A stretch of DNA of 64,000 nt from positions 79,930,604-79,994,603 of the forward strand of contig NC_092349.1 of NCBI RefSeq assembly GCF_963676685.1, written 5' to 3'. Shown here piece after piece: positions 1-12,800 of this stretch. The DNA comes from Mytilus edulis (Eukaryota > Mollusca > Bivalvia > Mytilida > Mytilidae). Position 1 is the stretch's first letter, and the number at the start of each line of letters is the position of its first letter. The notes beneath the pieces are model-generated. The model was given only the letters and a program-made list of their open reading frames with translations. It did no database searches and was not told where the DNA came from. A program made the translations under genes and the position numbers.

Positions 1-777
1 TGTATAGTATACAGATACAGCATAGCGATATCTGTAGGGCTGTATCTGTATAGTAGGACACCCAATTGCAGGATAAATATATATATATCTATAAGGATTT
101 TGTTCTTGTGAGGTAAAGTCTACCGTTAAGTCATTACAAATGTGATGGTGAGGTTTCATTATGTAATAAACTCTTTATTATGTGTATTTAAGTTGTTGCT
201 CATGTTATTCAAAATATAAAAATACTTCAATAAACTGAATGCTGTTTTGAAAGCAAAAGTGACAACTTCTCGCAATTACCCCAACCGGAATTTAAATACA
301 AAGTTGTGTATTAGAAAAGTAGTGTCCCAGTATGTGTAAATTTCTTGATTCAGCCTTTTGCATTTGTTAAATGTTCCTTAATATATTGGAAAAGAATATC
401 ACCTAGGACATTGAGCAACAGTATTTTACCGATGTTCAAATTTCTCAAATCGACTATGAATGTTAACCTTAATGATGTACTTAGGTGAGGTTTTGGAATA
501 AGTGTCAAATGTTCGGACTCCTTGGTGTTTTTCCATACGCTACAAGCTAAGGTAAAATATTTTGCCCCAAAACACCTATTTATCTTTTAACATAAGACTT
601 AAATAATAGCTCTTTAAAGGTCATTTGACAGAAATTACGCAGATTCTATATTTTCTTTCTTCTGATTTGAGACCCAATTAATACCAATGTAAACATAAGG
701 TAAAAGTCTGAGTCATGCTTTTATCGCCATATTTTATAAATCAAATATCTCGAAAAGGAGCTCCATCACCTATCAAT

Positions 778-955
778 ATTTTTTGCTTATTTTGATCCTT
801 AACTAATACTCCCCATTTTAAAGTATCAATTTTGAATTCTTGATTTATTTAATGTTACCTTAGATCACCTAAGTAAATCATTAAAAAAGTAAGTTAAATC
901 ATCAAATTTTCTTCTGAATAGAAACATTAAGTTTGTATCACTATTATATCAGACA
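778..955. repeat. Direct repeat copy A (SLC6 3' flank)
   Basis: About 178 bp closely matching 4733-4912 in the same orientation, with only scattered substitutions. This copy abuts the stop codon of the transporter and would be its 3' UTR. Confidence 0.85.
844..849 (-). promoter_or_regulatory. Candidate poly(A) signal of the SLC6 gene
   Basis: AATAAA read on the minus strand, about 112 nt past the stop codon. It lies inside a sequence (778-955) that is repeated in intron 11, so an equivalent hexamer also occurs at 4799-4804. Confidence 0.4.
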
Positions 956-960
956 AGTAT

Positions 961-3900
961 TTACATAAACCGGTCATGGATGCGATGACTACTCACCTCT
1001 GAAAAAGTTATTCCCTCTGCCTTCCGAATTGCAATTATTGCAAAAACTATAATAGGTATAATAGGAGACACGGATATAAGTATTCCAATAACTGCTGCAT
1101 ATACATAACTCCCATACGCTGGTCTTTTATATCCTGCAAATGTTGATATCACTAATACCTAGAAAGAAATTAGCAAAACAATATGAATCTGGTGAATCAG
1201 CAATTCATTCAATATCATCACTTAAGCAATTCGGTATTTCCCGACGTGTGTCACAAGTTAAAGGGAATGGTAGTTGTGGATCAGATTCCTACAAACAAAT
1301 GCATGCCACTGATGGTCAAGGTTTTCTCCTCAAATCTTGAAGACTTGTATTATCATTGTTGTGGTCGTAAATATAAATTTAGAGTGATAACACACTTTTT
1401 CATTTCCTATTGTTAATTATACATTTTTAGATGATGACGTTCTCTTGCCACCATCTTATGGTGTTTATATGGTATTTCTATATCTGATCAACTTGTACGA
1501 TTCGCTCGTGTATGTAACAACGTATTTGATTTTAGAGAAAGAAATCTATGTATTACTGAAAATTATAACACTAGGGTTTTCGATATCACAAACTTGTCAA
1601 AATATTTACTAAATCTTATCATCAGTACAATGACATCATTCATAAATATAAATCAACATGCAGACATCTTATACGTTCAGGTAGTATTTTTTATAGTTAT
1701 ATTCTTTACAAAGCATCATCTCAAAAGCTAACAAAACCTGTAAACAGACTTATTAAGAAGTGGTAAATTTACGATACTGTTGTAAGGAAATGGCATATTT
1801 TGGCTTTACTATTGATTCCATTATAGGGTTTTGTATCGGGAATAATCTCATCATAGATACCAGGATTAAATTTTGTAAGCACGCCACACGCGCGTTTCGT
1901 CTACAAAAGACTCAGCAGTGACGCTCGAATATAAATGTTCCAGACCATATGAGTATTTGGACCGTACGCGTACGGTCCGGACCGTATACGTATACTCGTA
2001 CGGTCCGACCATACGCGTACGGTCGGACCGTATGAGTATACGCGTACTGTCCAGCTGATAATACGTTTTGGGATCATATGGGTTAAATTTAAACAAACAT
2101 TTATCAAAATCTTTATTTTTAGTTATACAAATTGTTATTATTACAAAATAGATGGCCGATGATAAAGTGAATAAGCGAACAATAGAAATTAAATATTTGC
2201 TTAATTGTATATCAGTGAATTCTATTTTGTTACTCTGGCCGAAGGTGACACTTGCTTCTAATAAGAACGTCGTATTTTTTACATTTACATGTTTTGTTAA
2301 TGCATGTTCCTTTGCGTATGCATTTCTTTTGTAAAGTTGATAAATATTCTAAAAAAATTGTCCTCCCACATTATGTTTACTTCCGATATCTTCAATTTCA
2401 ATGAGCATACTTATGGCAAGCCGTTCTCGTCAAAACTATGTTTAAACCCTTTTTTCGAAAAAAAAATACACATTGAGATTTAAAAACCTAAAATAACACA
2501 CTGAGAAATCGAAATTACACACTGAGATTTAAAAAAATAAAAAACATACACTGAGAATTCAAAATTACACACTGAGATTTTAAAAAGACACACTGAGATG
2601 AAATAAATTAAAAACACACACTGATAATTGTCAATTACACACTGAGATTTCAAAAATACACACTGAGATTAATATGCAAATTACTAATGAATATTCATGA
2701 GATGAATAATTCAACAGATTAATATCTTGATCTCAAGAACTCTTGTCATTATAATGAAATGCGATTCCTTCAACCAACATTCGTAATAAATTTCAAGACT
2801 TAACATCGCTCATATTCATAAGTTTGTTGCCTATAATTCAGATCATTACTACCAGTGTATCGGATTTTTTTTTTTTTTTTACTTAAATCGTTTAAGCATG
2901 GGTCCATTTTCAAACGTCTTCCAACTGTTACCCTGATTTCGCAAGCCGTAATCTTTTATATTTTTGTTACGTTTATATGCTATAATAGACACTTGAGTAA
3001 AAATTTCACTGCATTCTTTGGTTTTTTTTTGCAGATTGTTCCAATGTTTTCTTATAATTTTAATAAAGTTTTTCACCATTTGGTTATATTTTGTAATAAG
3101 AGTAAGTGGGTATTTTTCTTGTTCTTGTATTTCTAAAGGTTTTTTTTATAAATAATTTGGAACCAAATCGAAGGACTAACGAGTTCTGTCCCCTAGTTGT
3201 TTTAAGCTTGTTATAGATTCAGATTAAGTATGCTAATTAGATATGTGCGCATAAAAAAGTGCGCACAAGTCTCAGTGTGTAATTTTAAATTCTCAGTGTA
3301 TAATTTCAAATTCTCAGTGTGTGTTTTCAGTTTATTTATTCTCAGTGTGTCTTTTTTAAATCTCAGTGTGTAATTTTCAATTCTCAGTGTGTAATTTCAA
3401 ATTCTCAGTGTGTGTTTTCAGTTTATTTATTCTCAGTGTGTCTTTTTTTAATCTCAGTGTGTAATTTTCAATTCTCAGTGTGCAATTTTCAATTCTCAGT
3501 GTGTAATTTTCAATTCTCAGTGTGTGTTTTTCATTTTTGTAATCTCAGTGCGTCTTTATGAAATCTCAGTGTGTGTTTTGAAAATTTTAAATCTCGGTGT
3601 GCTTTGTTGTAATTCTCAGTGTGTAAATTTTTCGAAAAATGGTTTAAACATAGTTTTGACGAGAACGGCTTGCCATACATACTGAGCTGCAATTAATGAA
3701 TTACCGGCCTGCAAAATACAGGAGATTAACAGATTAAATAAGCGTGATCTTTTTAAATAGTTAAAATATTAAGTTTTTATGTCAAATGCTGTTGAACTTT
3801 TTATATTAATTGGAGATATAAGTCATGTTGATCTGTTATATACATTTGTATCTAATATAAAGCTTGACCAACTTCTTAATAATCAGTCAGACCGTACGCG

Positions 3901-6900
3901 TACGGTCCGACCGTATGCGTATTTTTAAAAAGTACGCGTACGGTCCAAATACTCATACGGTCTGGAACATAAACACATTTTATTATAACACCAGTTGTTG
4001 GCATGCGACGGGTTTTGTTATTCTCATATATTTTATGATGGTATGATACGGGAGTGATTGTGCCTGATAATCACATTATGTAGACATATGCTTTCAATCA
4101 GTTCAATTGAGGTCTGGAGTTGGCATGTCAGTAACTGTTAGTAGTCCTTGTTTATGTATGTATCACTGTCATTTTGTTTAGTTCCTTTTGTTAACTATTC
4201 TAAAATCGGACTCGGACTTCTTTTAAACTGAGTTTTACTGTGCGCACTGCTGTGTGTTTGGTTTTTTTTTCTACATTGGTTACCTGCATGTATCGGGGGA
4301 GGGTTGATATCTCAAAAAACATGTTTAACCCCGCCTTATTTTGCGCATGTCCCAAGCTTTATATTATTTTTAGTTTTAGTTTCTTTTTGTATATTTCTGA
4401 GTTTAGTTAGACGTCCATTATAACTGAGCAAGTATGATATACTTTCTTTATGGGCCAGTTGAAGCACGCCTAGGCCTCCGGGTATGAGATTTACTCGCTG
4501 TGTTTAAAGCCCATTGGTGACAATAGGCTGTTTACCTCTCTTTTTCGGGTTGTTGTCTCGCTGACACACTCCACATTTCCATTCCAAATTTTATTTTGAA
4601 TTTGCTTTTCCCAATCAATCAATTACCTTAGATGAATTTGGCAAATAACGGGATTTTGGTCCTTAATGCTCTTTAACGTCATACTTTATTTGGGTTTGTT
4701 TTTATTCGAGCCTTACTTCTGAGTCTTTTGTATTTTTTTGCTTATTTTGATCCTTAACTAATACTCCCCATTTTAAGGTATCAATTTTGAATTCTTGATT
4801 TATTTAATGTTACCTTAGATCACCTAAGTAACTCATTAAAAAAGTAAGTGACGTCATCAAATTTTCTTTTGAATTGTAACATCAAGTTTGTATCACATTA
4901 TATCGTACACATTTTATAATCATATATCTATGATTGGTGTAGTAGCAATGTATTTAAAATCATGCATTACTTATTTATTCAATCTTTTCTATGTATTTTG
5001 ATTACGGGAATATTAAATGTACATACATATTTTATTTAAACTTGAGCTGATTTAAGAAGAAGATACTAATAATTTTCTGCAATATCTAAATAAATCTCAA
5101 TATATTTTAAGTATTTAACTAACCATCAGTATTGCAGGCGTAACAACTGCTATACAAATTCTAAAAAAGGCAGGTAGTCGTTTACCAATCATCAGGTGAA
5201 GGTCGTGTGATAGACGTTCGAGTCCTGTATAGTAATTCATTTGCATTAAGAGTATTTAATGCAAAATGTTATTTCTAAAATATCACTTTAATATAGTAAG
5301 CATTAACTAGGTGGTAAAGTTATTGAATCCGTTTAATTTTGACACTAACGTTAGTTAGTGATCTTCCTGCTTTGCTGTCTGCAATGTTTTTAGCATATGT
5401 CAGATCTTTGGTTTCTCGTCGGGATAGTTTTACTTTTTTTCATGCCTAGGTCTTGACGTACGTTATAGTGCTAAGGATAGTGCGATGGTTAATAGAGTTT
5501 CTTACATCCAAATACTTTGATCTCTGGTGGATATTTCTGTCCGTGGCAATCATACCACAGCTCTTTGATCTAAAAACAATGACACGTTTGAGAAAGTTTC
5601 ATTTTAATGATGCACCAGCATCAATAGTAATGATCTTATCGTCCGAACGTTTAAAAACAAAACATGGGCAGTCCAAACATTGACAACTGAATTACATGTT
5701 AAAGTCTACAGTTAGCAGTTGTAAGAAACTCAAAGTACACAAACGAAGCTGTCATACTGTGAACTGTAGTAAAATAAACTAAATATTGGAAAGGATATAT
5801 ACTAAAACAAGTCATTATGCATTACAATTCATTTTTGCACATAATATGTGATTAACCCTTAAGTTACAATATATAAATCAAAATACACACCATATATCCA
5901 TCCAAATATTAAGCATTCTAAAATACCAATGATTGGTCGTGAAAAGGCAGCAATATACCAATCGATCAGTTGGAAAATATATATCCCTCCCTGAAAAAGG
6001 CAGACAATTTAGCATCAGTTTGTGTGGAGTTATTTTTTTTGTTTTTACTATACCTGTTTTTCAGTGCAAACCCGATTGATATATGTACGTGCTTATGCAT
6101 AATATCAGCATTTCCTTTTTTAAGTTTTGTAATATCAATATTAAGTTAGACATATGCTTATCCTTTCTTTTGTATGCTTTCTGTCAATATCATTTACTAG
6201 TATGTAATACATTTGTCTCGCAGTATGTGTTTACAATACATCAAATTTATATTAGATAGGAACACACCTGGAAACAGAATATAATTCCAAGCACAAAACA
6301 CAGCAAACAAAACAGGACTGTAATAGCGCTTCTCCGTCTACGTAGTCTCGGAAAGCTATCCGTCAATACACCAACAGCTGATTCACAAATGGCAAACTAA
6401 AAAATATAGATAATTAGAACATATAGCACTGTTTTAGAGAATGGAACCTTGAAGTCCCCTTAATATATAACATACCGATAAGTTGCTCGTTTGCGACGTT
6501 TAGGATTACTGAAATTTTCAAATGTTTCGCTGTCTAAATTATGTTCTTAGGCATAAATCATGTATGAAAACATGTGTTATGTGTATGGAAATATCGTCAA
6601 TACTATCAGTAGTATTGTACCACTAATAGGGAATATAAATCTTCCACGATACTACCACTCAGTGCTTTGATTTTGACTTAACATGTTTAACCCCGCCACA
6701 TTATGTAAATATGTGCCTGTCCCAAGTCAGGAGCCTGTAACTCAGTAGTTGTCGTTTGTTTATGTGTTACATGTTTGTTTTTCGTTCATTTTTAATATGA
6801 ATAAGATCGGTAGTTTTCTCGTTTGAATTGTTTTACATTGTCATTTCGGGGCCGTTTATAGCTGACTCTGTGGTATGGGCTTTGCTCGTTGTTGAAGACC

Positions 6901-9780
6901 GCACGGTTACCTATAGTTGTAAATTTCTGTGTCATTTTGGTCTCTTGTGGAGATTTGACTCATTAGCAATCATACAACGTCTTCTTTTTTAGATTAAATT
7001 GTGTTATTGTGACAATATAAGTGAACAGTAGCAAACTGTTAGGTTAAAATACACCAGAAAAGAGTTTGTTGTTCATTATTTTTCCTTTGAAAACATTCTT
7101 CTTTCTCAATATTTGTTCTCAAGCGAACTATGTGAATATTTCTCCGACGTTACATAATAAAATGATTGTGATATGCGCAGGGAAATCACACACTATGTTC
7201 GTTTCTGATGTTTGCAACATCTATAAATAAATCTTTGAATTATTCATAGTAAAACAGAGAACGAATGATTTTGTCAGCAGCATGTCAACCAAACGCAACT
7301 CGCAATCAACATACACACAAACACATGTTAAAAATAATATGACTTACTATTAAATAGTTGTTTGTTCGTTTGCTATAAAAAAAAAATACCTTACCTGACT
7401 ATCCAAGCCAACAGTTAAAAGCATTATGAAGAAGAGACATGACCAAACATTCTGACCTGGCAGATGTGCTAGTGCTTCTGGATACGCCATAAAACCTATT
7501 CCTGGTCCTTAAAAGACATAGAATATTCCTCATATTGATAGACTGTTAGCAATTTTTTTTTTTACGGTCACGCGAGTAAGAATAGTGCATTGCCTCAGAT
7601 ATGAAAATACACGTTGTCATAGTTATTGTGTAATGCGAAACTGTAATTTTAATGATTCCTCATCACAGGCACTTGTCTCAGAAAAATTGTTCCTATAGAC
7701 CTTAATATAACATTAAGGTATCTATGGGAATTTTTTTTTCTGAGACAAGTGCCTGTGTTCCTCATGAATCATTTGATGATGACAATTTGTTTCCATGGCA
7801 GTAGCAGTATGGTTGTATTTTTTTTACTGACAAGTTGTGTTTGAAACAAAGAGACAGCAACGCTGTAGTTAATATCGCAAATCAAATTCTCTGGATAATT
7901 ATACTGTTACAGTGACTATCAATTCGATTTAAACTAATCCAAATTATTGAATGATTGGTGTTTTACGTTACTTTCAACACTATTGGCCTATTTCATGGCA
8001 GTTACTTTTTTATTGATAAGGGCATTCAAATATTACCATCCTAGTCAATTAAGATAAGAGTCGAGTGTACCCGGACGAGCTTGATTCGAACTTACAACCT
8101 CAATGATGCCTGGTTAGTTAGTACAGCAGCTGAACTACTTTTACAACGCGGCCACCGATGTCCGCTCCAATAGTATTAAACCCTATAATTTTATATACAT
8201 TATCCAATTGTTACTTTTAAAATTTTGGATGGTATTAGTTTCTGATTAATAGAGATACAGAAAAACACTTAACACACAACCGATTACTATAATAATGCAT
8301 ATAATACAAGAAAACAAAAGTTCAACAAAACTTACAGTATTTGCACGGAAAAGAATAGTGTAGAAATTTAATATTCAAGACCATTGATTTAAGACAAATT
8401 AGTTTAAACATTTTTTATTTGATCAAGTTGATACAAATTGGATAAGCCACAAGTCAAAGAGACTTATGAAGTCTTTTCCATTTAACATTTATAGCAATAT
8501 AATACAAAATATATAGATATACCACTCATAAATGCATGCGCATAGATATATTTTGTATTATTTATTCATTTTTATTTTTTTCTGTATTATTTTTTTTTAC
8601 TTTCTATCTTCTCTTCTCTGTCTTTTGACAAACAAATAAACAAACTTTAAACAAACAAAAAAATACAAAGAAACAGCTCGTTTATTGCTGTTCTTTATAA
8701 AAAAAAAAACAAAGCAAAAGATTACCTCTCACCTTAAATCATTACTAACCTAGTAATAATTAGAGATGACTTTTATTAAAGAGATCGATAACACTGCAGA
8801 ACCACACGTTGTTAATTAAGAATTGAATGCTTCTTTTTGTATCTTCATTGGGGTGTAAAAGCGTTGACCGAAGTACATTTTGTATGGAGCGCGGAAGCGC
8901 TTCATTCCTAAAAATGTGCGCACGATCAACGCTTTTACAAATCTATGAAGTTACAAAAAGAAGCATTTAATACTTATAATTACATTTTTAGCCAGGATCA
9001 TGAAAACACGAATTTTATCAATTTTTTATTTAATTCACCTGGGCACTTTATTCTGGGACCTCGTGTTATCATGAATGATAACTTTTATTGAATAATGCAA
9101 TTGCTTAAGGAATAACACGTGATGTGCAGTTAGCCAATCAGAATATCGTATTATAATGAAACATACATCCAATGTAATTATTGAAAAATATTAAACCGGG
9201 ATGGGAATTGAAGTAAGAATCTACTTAGAATAAGAGAAACGTAAATATTGAACACACCTGATTTAACTATTTTGTCAATAGGCAGTCCAAACTTTGTAGC
9301 CATGAATCCCAGGACAGTAAATATGACCAGTCCACAATATATACTGGTTCCTTCACTTGTAAACGACAGCAGGACAGAATCCCTTAAATTAAATAAAGGG
9401 AAAACCAACGATTACAAAGTAAAAATGTTTATAACTATAATATTTAAAAAATAATTTTAAGTATGGAATACAAAACACATTAATATATATCATTTAATTT
9501 GATTGAAACCACTTCAAACTTCATAAAAAACTATTACATTTCAATTTCATGTATCCCAGGGCATTGCATAGATGACAATGCGGAATGGGTTTTGCGCAAT
9601 GTTGTTGACCTAAAGTTGTTAACGTATATATTGCCTTTGGTCTCTGGTCGAGAGTCGTCTCGAGTTCATTTACAATCATACCACAAGTCATCCTCTTATC
9701 TTTTTATTATTTCTAATTATTATTTGCATCCCTTTGATACTACTAACTGTGTACTGTGTATTTGTTGTGAGCCTATTCCG

Positions 9781-9839
<59 letters not shown>

Positions 9840-12800
9840 CAAAGTTCAGTTGAATGAAGTGAAACCATCGAGAATATTATTTTGTTCGCTTTTGAACACC
9901 AATCATAATACCAAGGGACAAAGACACATAACGAAGTACAGCATAAATAAATTAAGAATTAAATATTCGAAACACGACAATTTCCAATCTCTCAAACCTC
10001 TTAATAGTATAAAATGTGTATTAATAGTATAAAATGTGTATTAATAGTATAAAATGTGTATTACAACAACTTGGAAAAAACTACAGTAGAATTTAAAAGT
10101 TTTAACAGTATAACGCATCTTTGTTTTGTTGGTTTTTATTGAAAATATTATCATTGTTTCAAAAGGAGTTTGTTTGTTTTAATTACCTCAAACAATTGTT
10201 GTCAAATTTGTTGAAACTTGCGAGAGAAATAAGGAGACCAGTCCCAGTTCCTAATGAAAAAAATACTTGAAGGCCAGCTTCAATCCAAATCTGAAATTGT
10301 GAGAGAGAAAACATTTGTAACGTACAACCAGCTTCACTATAAGTCTGTAAAAGTCAAGATTAATATGCACACTGATGTACCACAGACTAATGCCTGAAGA
10401 ATTAGAAGAAATCAATATTGTTTTCTTAGAGCCGACGGCATCAATTTGTGATATGATGGTCGCAAATTAGGTTTACTGTCGACGAGGCTTTAATAAAAAC
10501 ACAAACGACACAAAGCAGAGAGAAATCGCAGTTACTGCAATACGGTTCAAATTTAGATCACCACAAATAAAATATCATGTATCTAAAACTAAATAATGAA
10601 TCAGTACACACCCAACCTCCAATGAATTTAGTGTAAGGACGACATAAACATGACCTTGAGCAATTCCAAAATGTAGGCATTGACAGATTTTAAAACAGTG
10701 GTGAAGGTATATATGTGTATATAACAATACATTTAGTTGGGTTTTATGTTACCTCTCTATATCTTACATCACAATGCTTTTTAACGAGTTTTTCGATATC
10801 AGAACCATTCTATTGTATATCCGTAATTGCGCTTGCATATATCATTGCTTTCTATTTTGGGCTTTTCTAATACTTACCAGAAATAAAATTTGATGTATCT
10901 GATGCGGATCGCAACAACTCGATGCTACATATATAATTTTATATATACATTCATTACTATTCCTAAATTTCATACAAAAATGATAAATGAAGCGAGAAGT
11001 CTCTCTCTCTATCTATCTTTTTAATTTTAAATTTCATGCACATCTTTTTTGTTATATCTTAATACTGAAGTTAAAATATGAATATACTTATTATTTATCT
11101 TATATGATTGCCTTATTACATACAGTGAAAAGTATAAGCCAATTCTGTTTACTTTAGTGTACATGTACTCCGAATATCATTTTAGTATACGGATGTCTGT
11201 GAACCCACTTTTAAATTGTATGCACGACAGACAATTTCTATAACGATGAACAAATTCAATACTACTTCAGAAATATTATAATATCCATGCAAAAAAATGT
11301 ATATAGAGAATCATTGATCGTAATCTATTTATTTAATACGAACGCACGACTCAGCATTTATACCAGTACATTCGCTTTATGTTGCATTAGGGAAAATCAC
11401 TAATGTGCACCGGGCGGTTAATCAGTTTCTACCCCTCATTTGACACCCGTCGTATTATTTATGCATACATGTACAAATCCAGAGTAAAATCTCATTCAGT
11501 AATATCACAACCGACGAAAGGAGAAGACGGGGTTATTGTTACAATTTGAAAATATCTGGGGTCACCTTAATGTGTTATGTCGCACATTTTCAGGAGCTGA
11601 ACATAAATTTTAATGACATTAATTATCAATCAAATGGTTTTATCCCCAATCAAAATAGTTTGTTCTTTAGTGTTTGTAATGGAATATTTTTTCGTGCTCT
11701 CTCAGAGTGATGTATGTTTGATCCAATATTACTATTTTTCATACTTACACTGATTTCTAAAAGTTTACTAAAATCTGGATTCAGAAATGTCATAACTCCG
11801 TAAAGAGAACCCTCAAGTGTCAGCCCTCTGATGAATATAACTGTCAGTAAAATATACGGTAATACTGCTGTTACGTACACAACCTTTTAAAAAACATATA
11901 TACATGTAATTTAGATATTTTATACACTATTACTCCATATAGCTCATGATCATATTAAAAGATATTTTCAAAATTGCCTTTAATGGATTGACTTTATGCA
12001 AATGATGTCCAGTCTTATGTAGTGCTTTTATTGTTACAACTTATGGAAAATGTTTCAAACCTTTATGTAATTATATAACTTTTTATCGAAATTAAAATGG
12101 CTTTTTAAATGTTATGCTTACGTAATCATGTTAAAACGTTCATCGGCACTCGTAAAAAAATACTAGTAAGTAAAAATTTAGTCATTCACAAGATGGCGAT
12201 AAAACACAACCATCACTATCAGTGACTATTAGTTATGCATGATGTAACAATGTATACATTGAGAGTCGTCTCATTGACACTCCTGACACATCTTCTATCT
12301 TATATCTATGTAGTAAAGGTAAGAATGTCGTGAATAATATACTTAATCAATGGTCATATGATAGAAATTACTGTATACTAACCTTCCCTATTGATTTGAT
12401 CCCTTTGATTATGCATAGTCCTACAATAACCCATGCACCAAGCAAGCACAACAATAAACGCCAGTTCAAATTACCCAAGTCTTCTAAACCTGTGGACATT
12501 TGCAGTACATTGTTTCTGTAACGAAGAAAATTGGTTCATTAAGAAATGAATAATTCTTTTTTAGGCTAAGGCTAATCAGTATATAACATATTGCAGAAAT
12601 GCTTTATCTAAAATTGGACTTTGCTATTGTTTTTGCTACATATATGCATTCAACATTTAAGTGCAAAACAATGTACAGTCCATTCGGATCTTAGTCAGAG
12701 TAATGTATCGACACAGAGATATATGTTTTATTGCAACTAGTTACCTCGTGAACGTAGCTTGACAAACATTCAACTTATTGTATATTAAAATAATGAGATG

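Noticed and set aside
3319-3561. 80-codon repetitive open frame (QCVFxF repeats)
   Set aside because: It is only a translation of the CTCAGTGTGT tandem arm of the foldback element.
9499-10032. 177-codon open frame on the plus strand
   Set aside because: It runs through the TA microsatellite and the 20-bp tandem repeat and a dispersed repeat; the translation is a run of Ile-Tyr with no domain.
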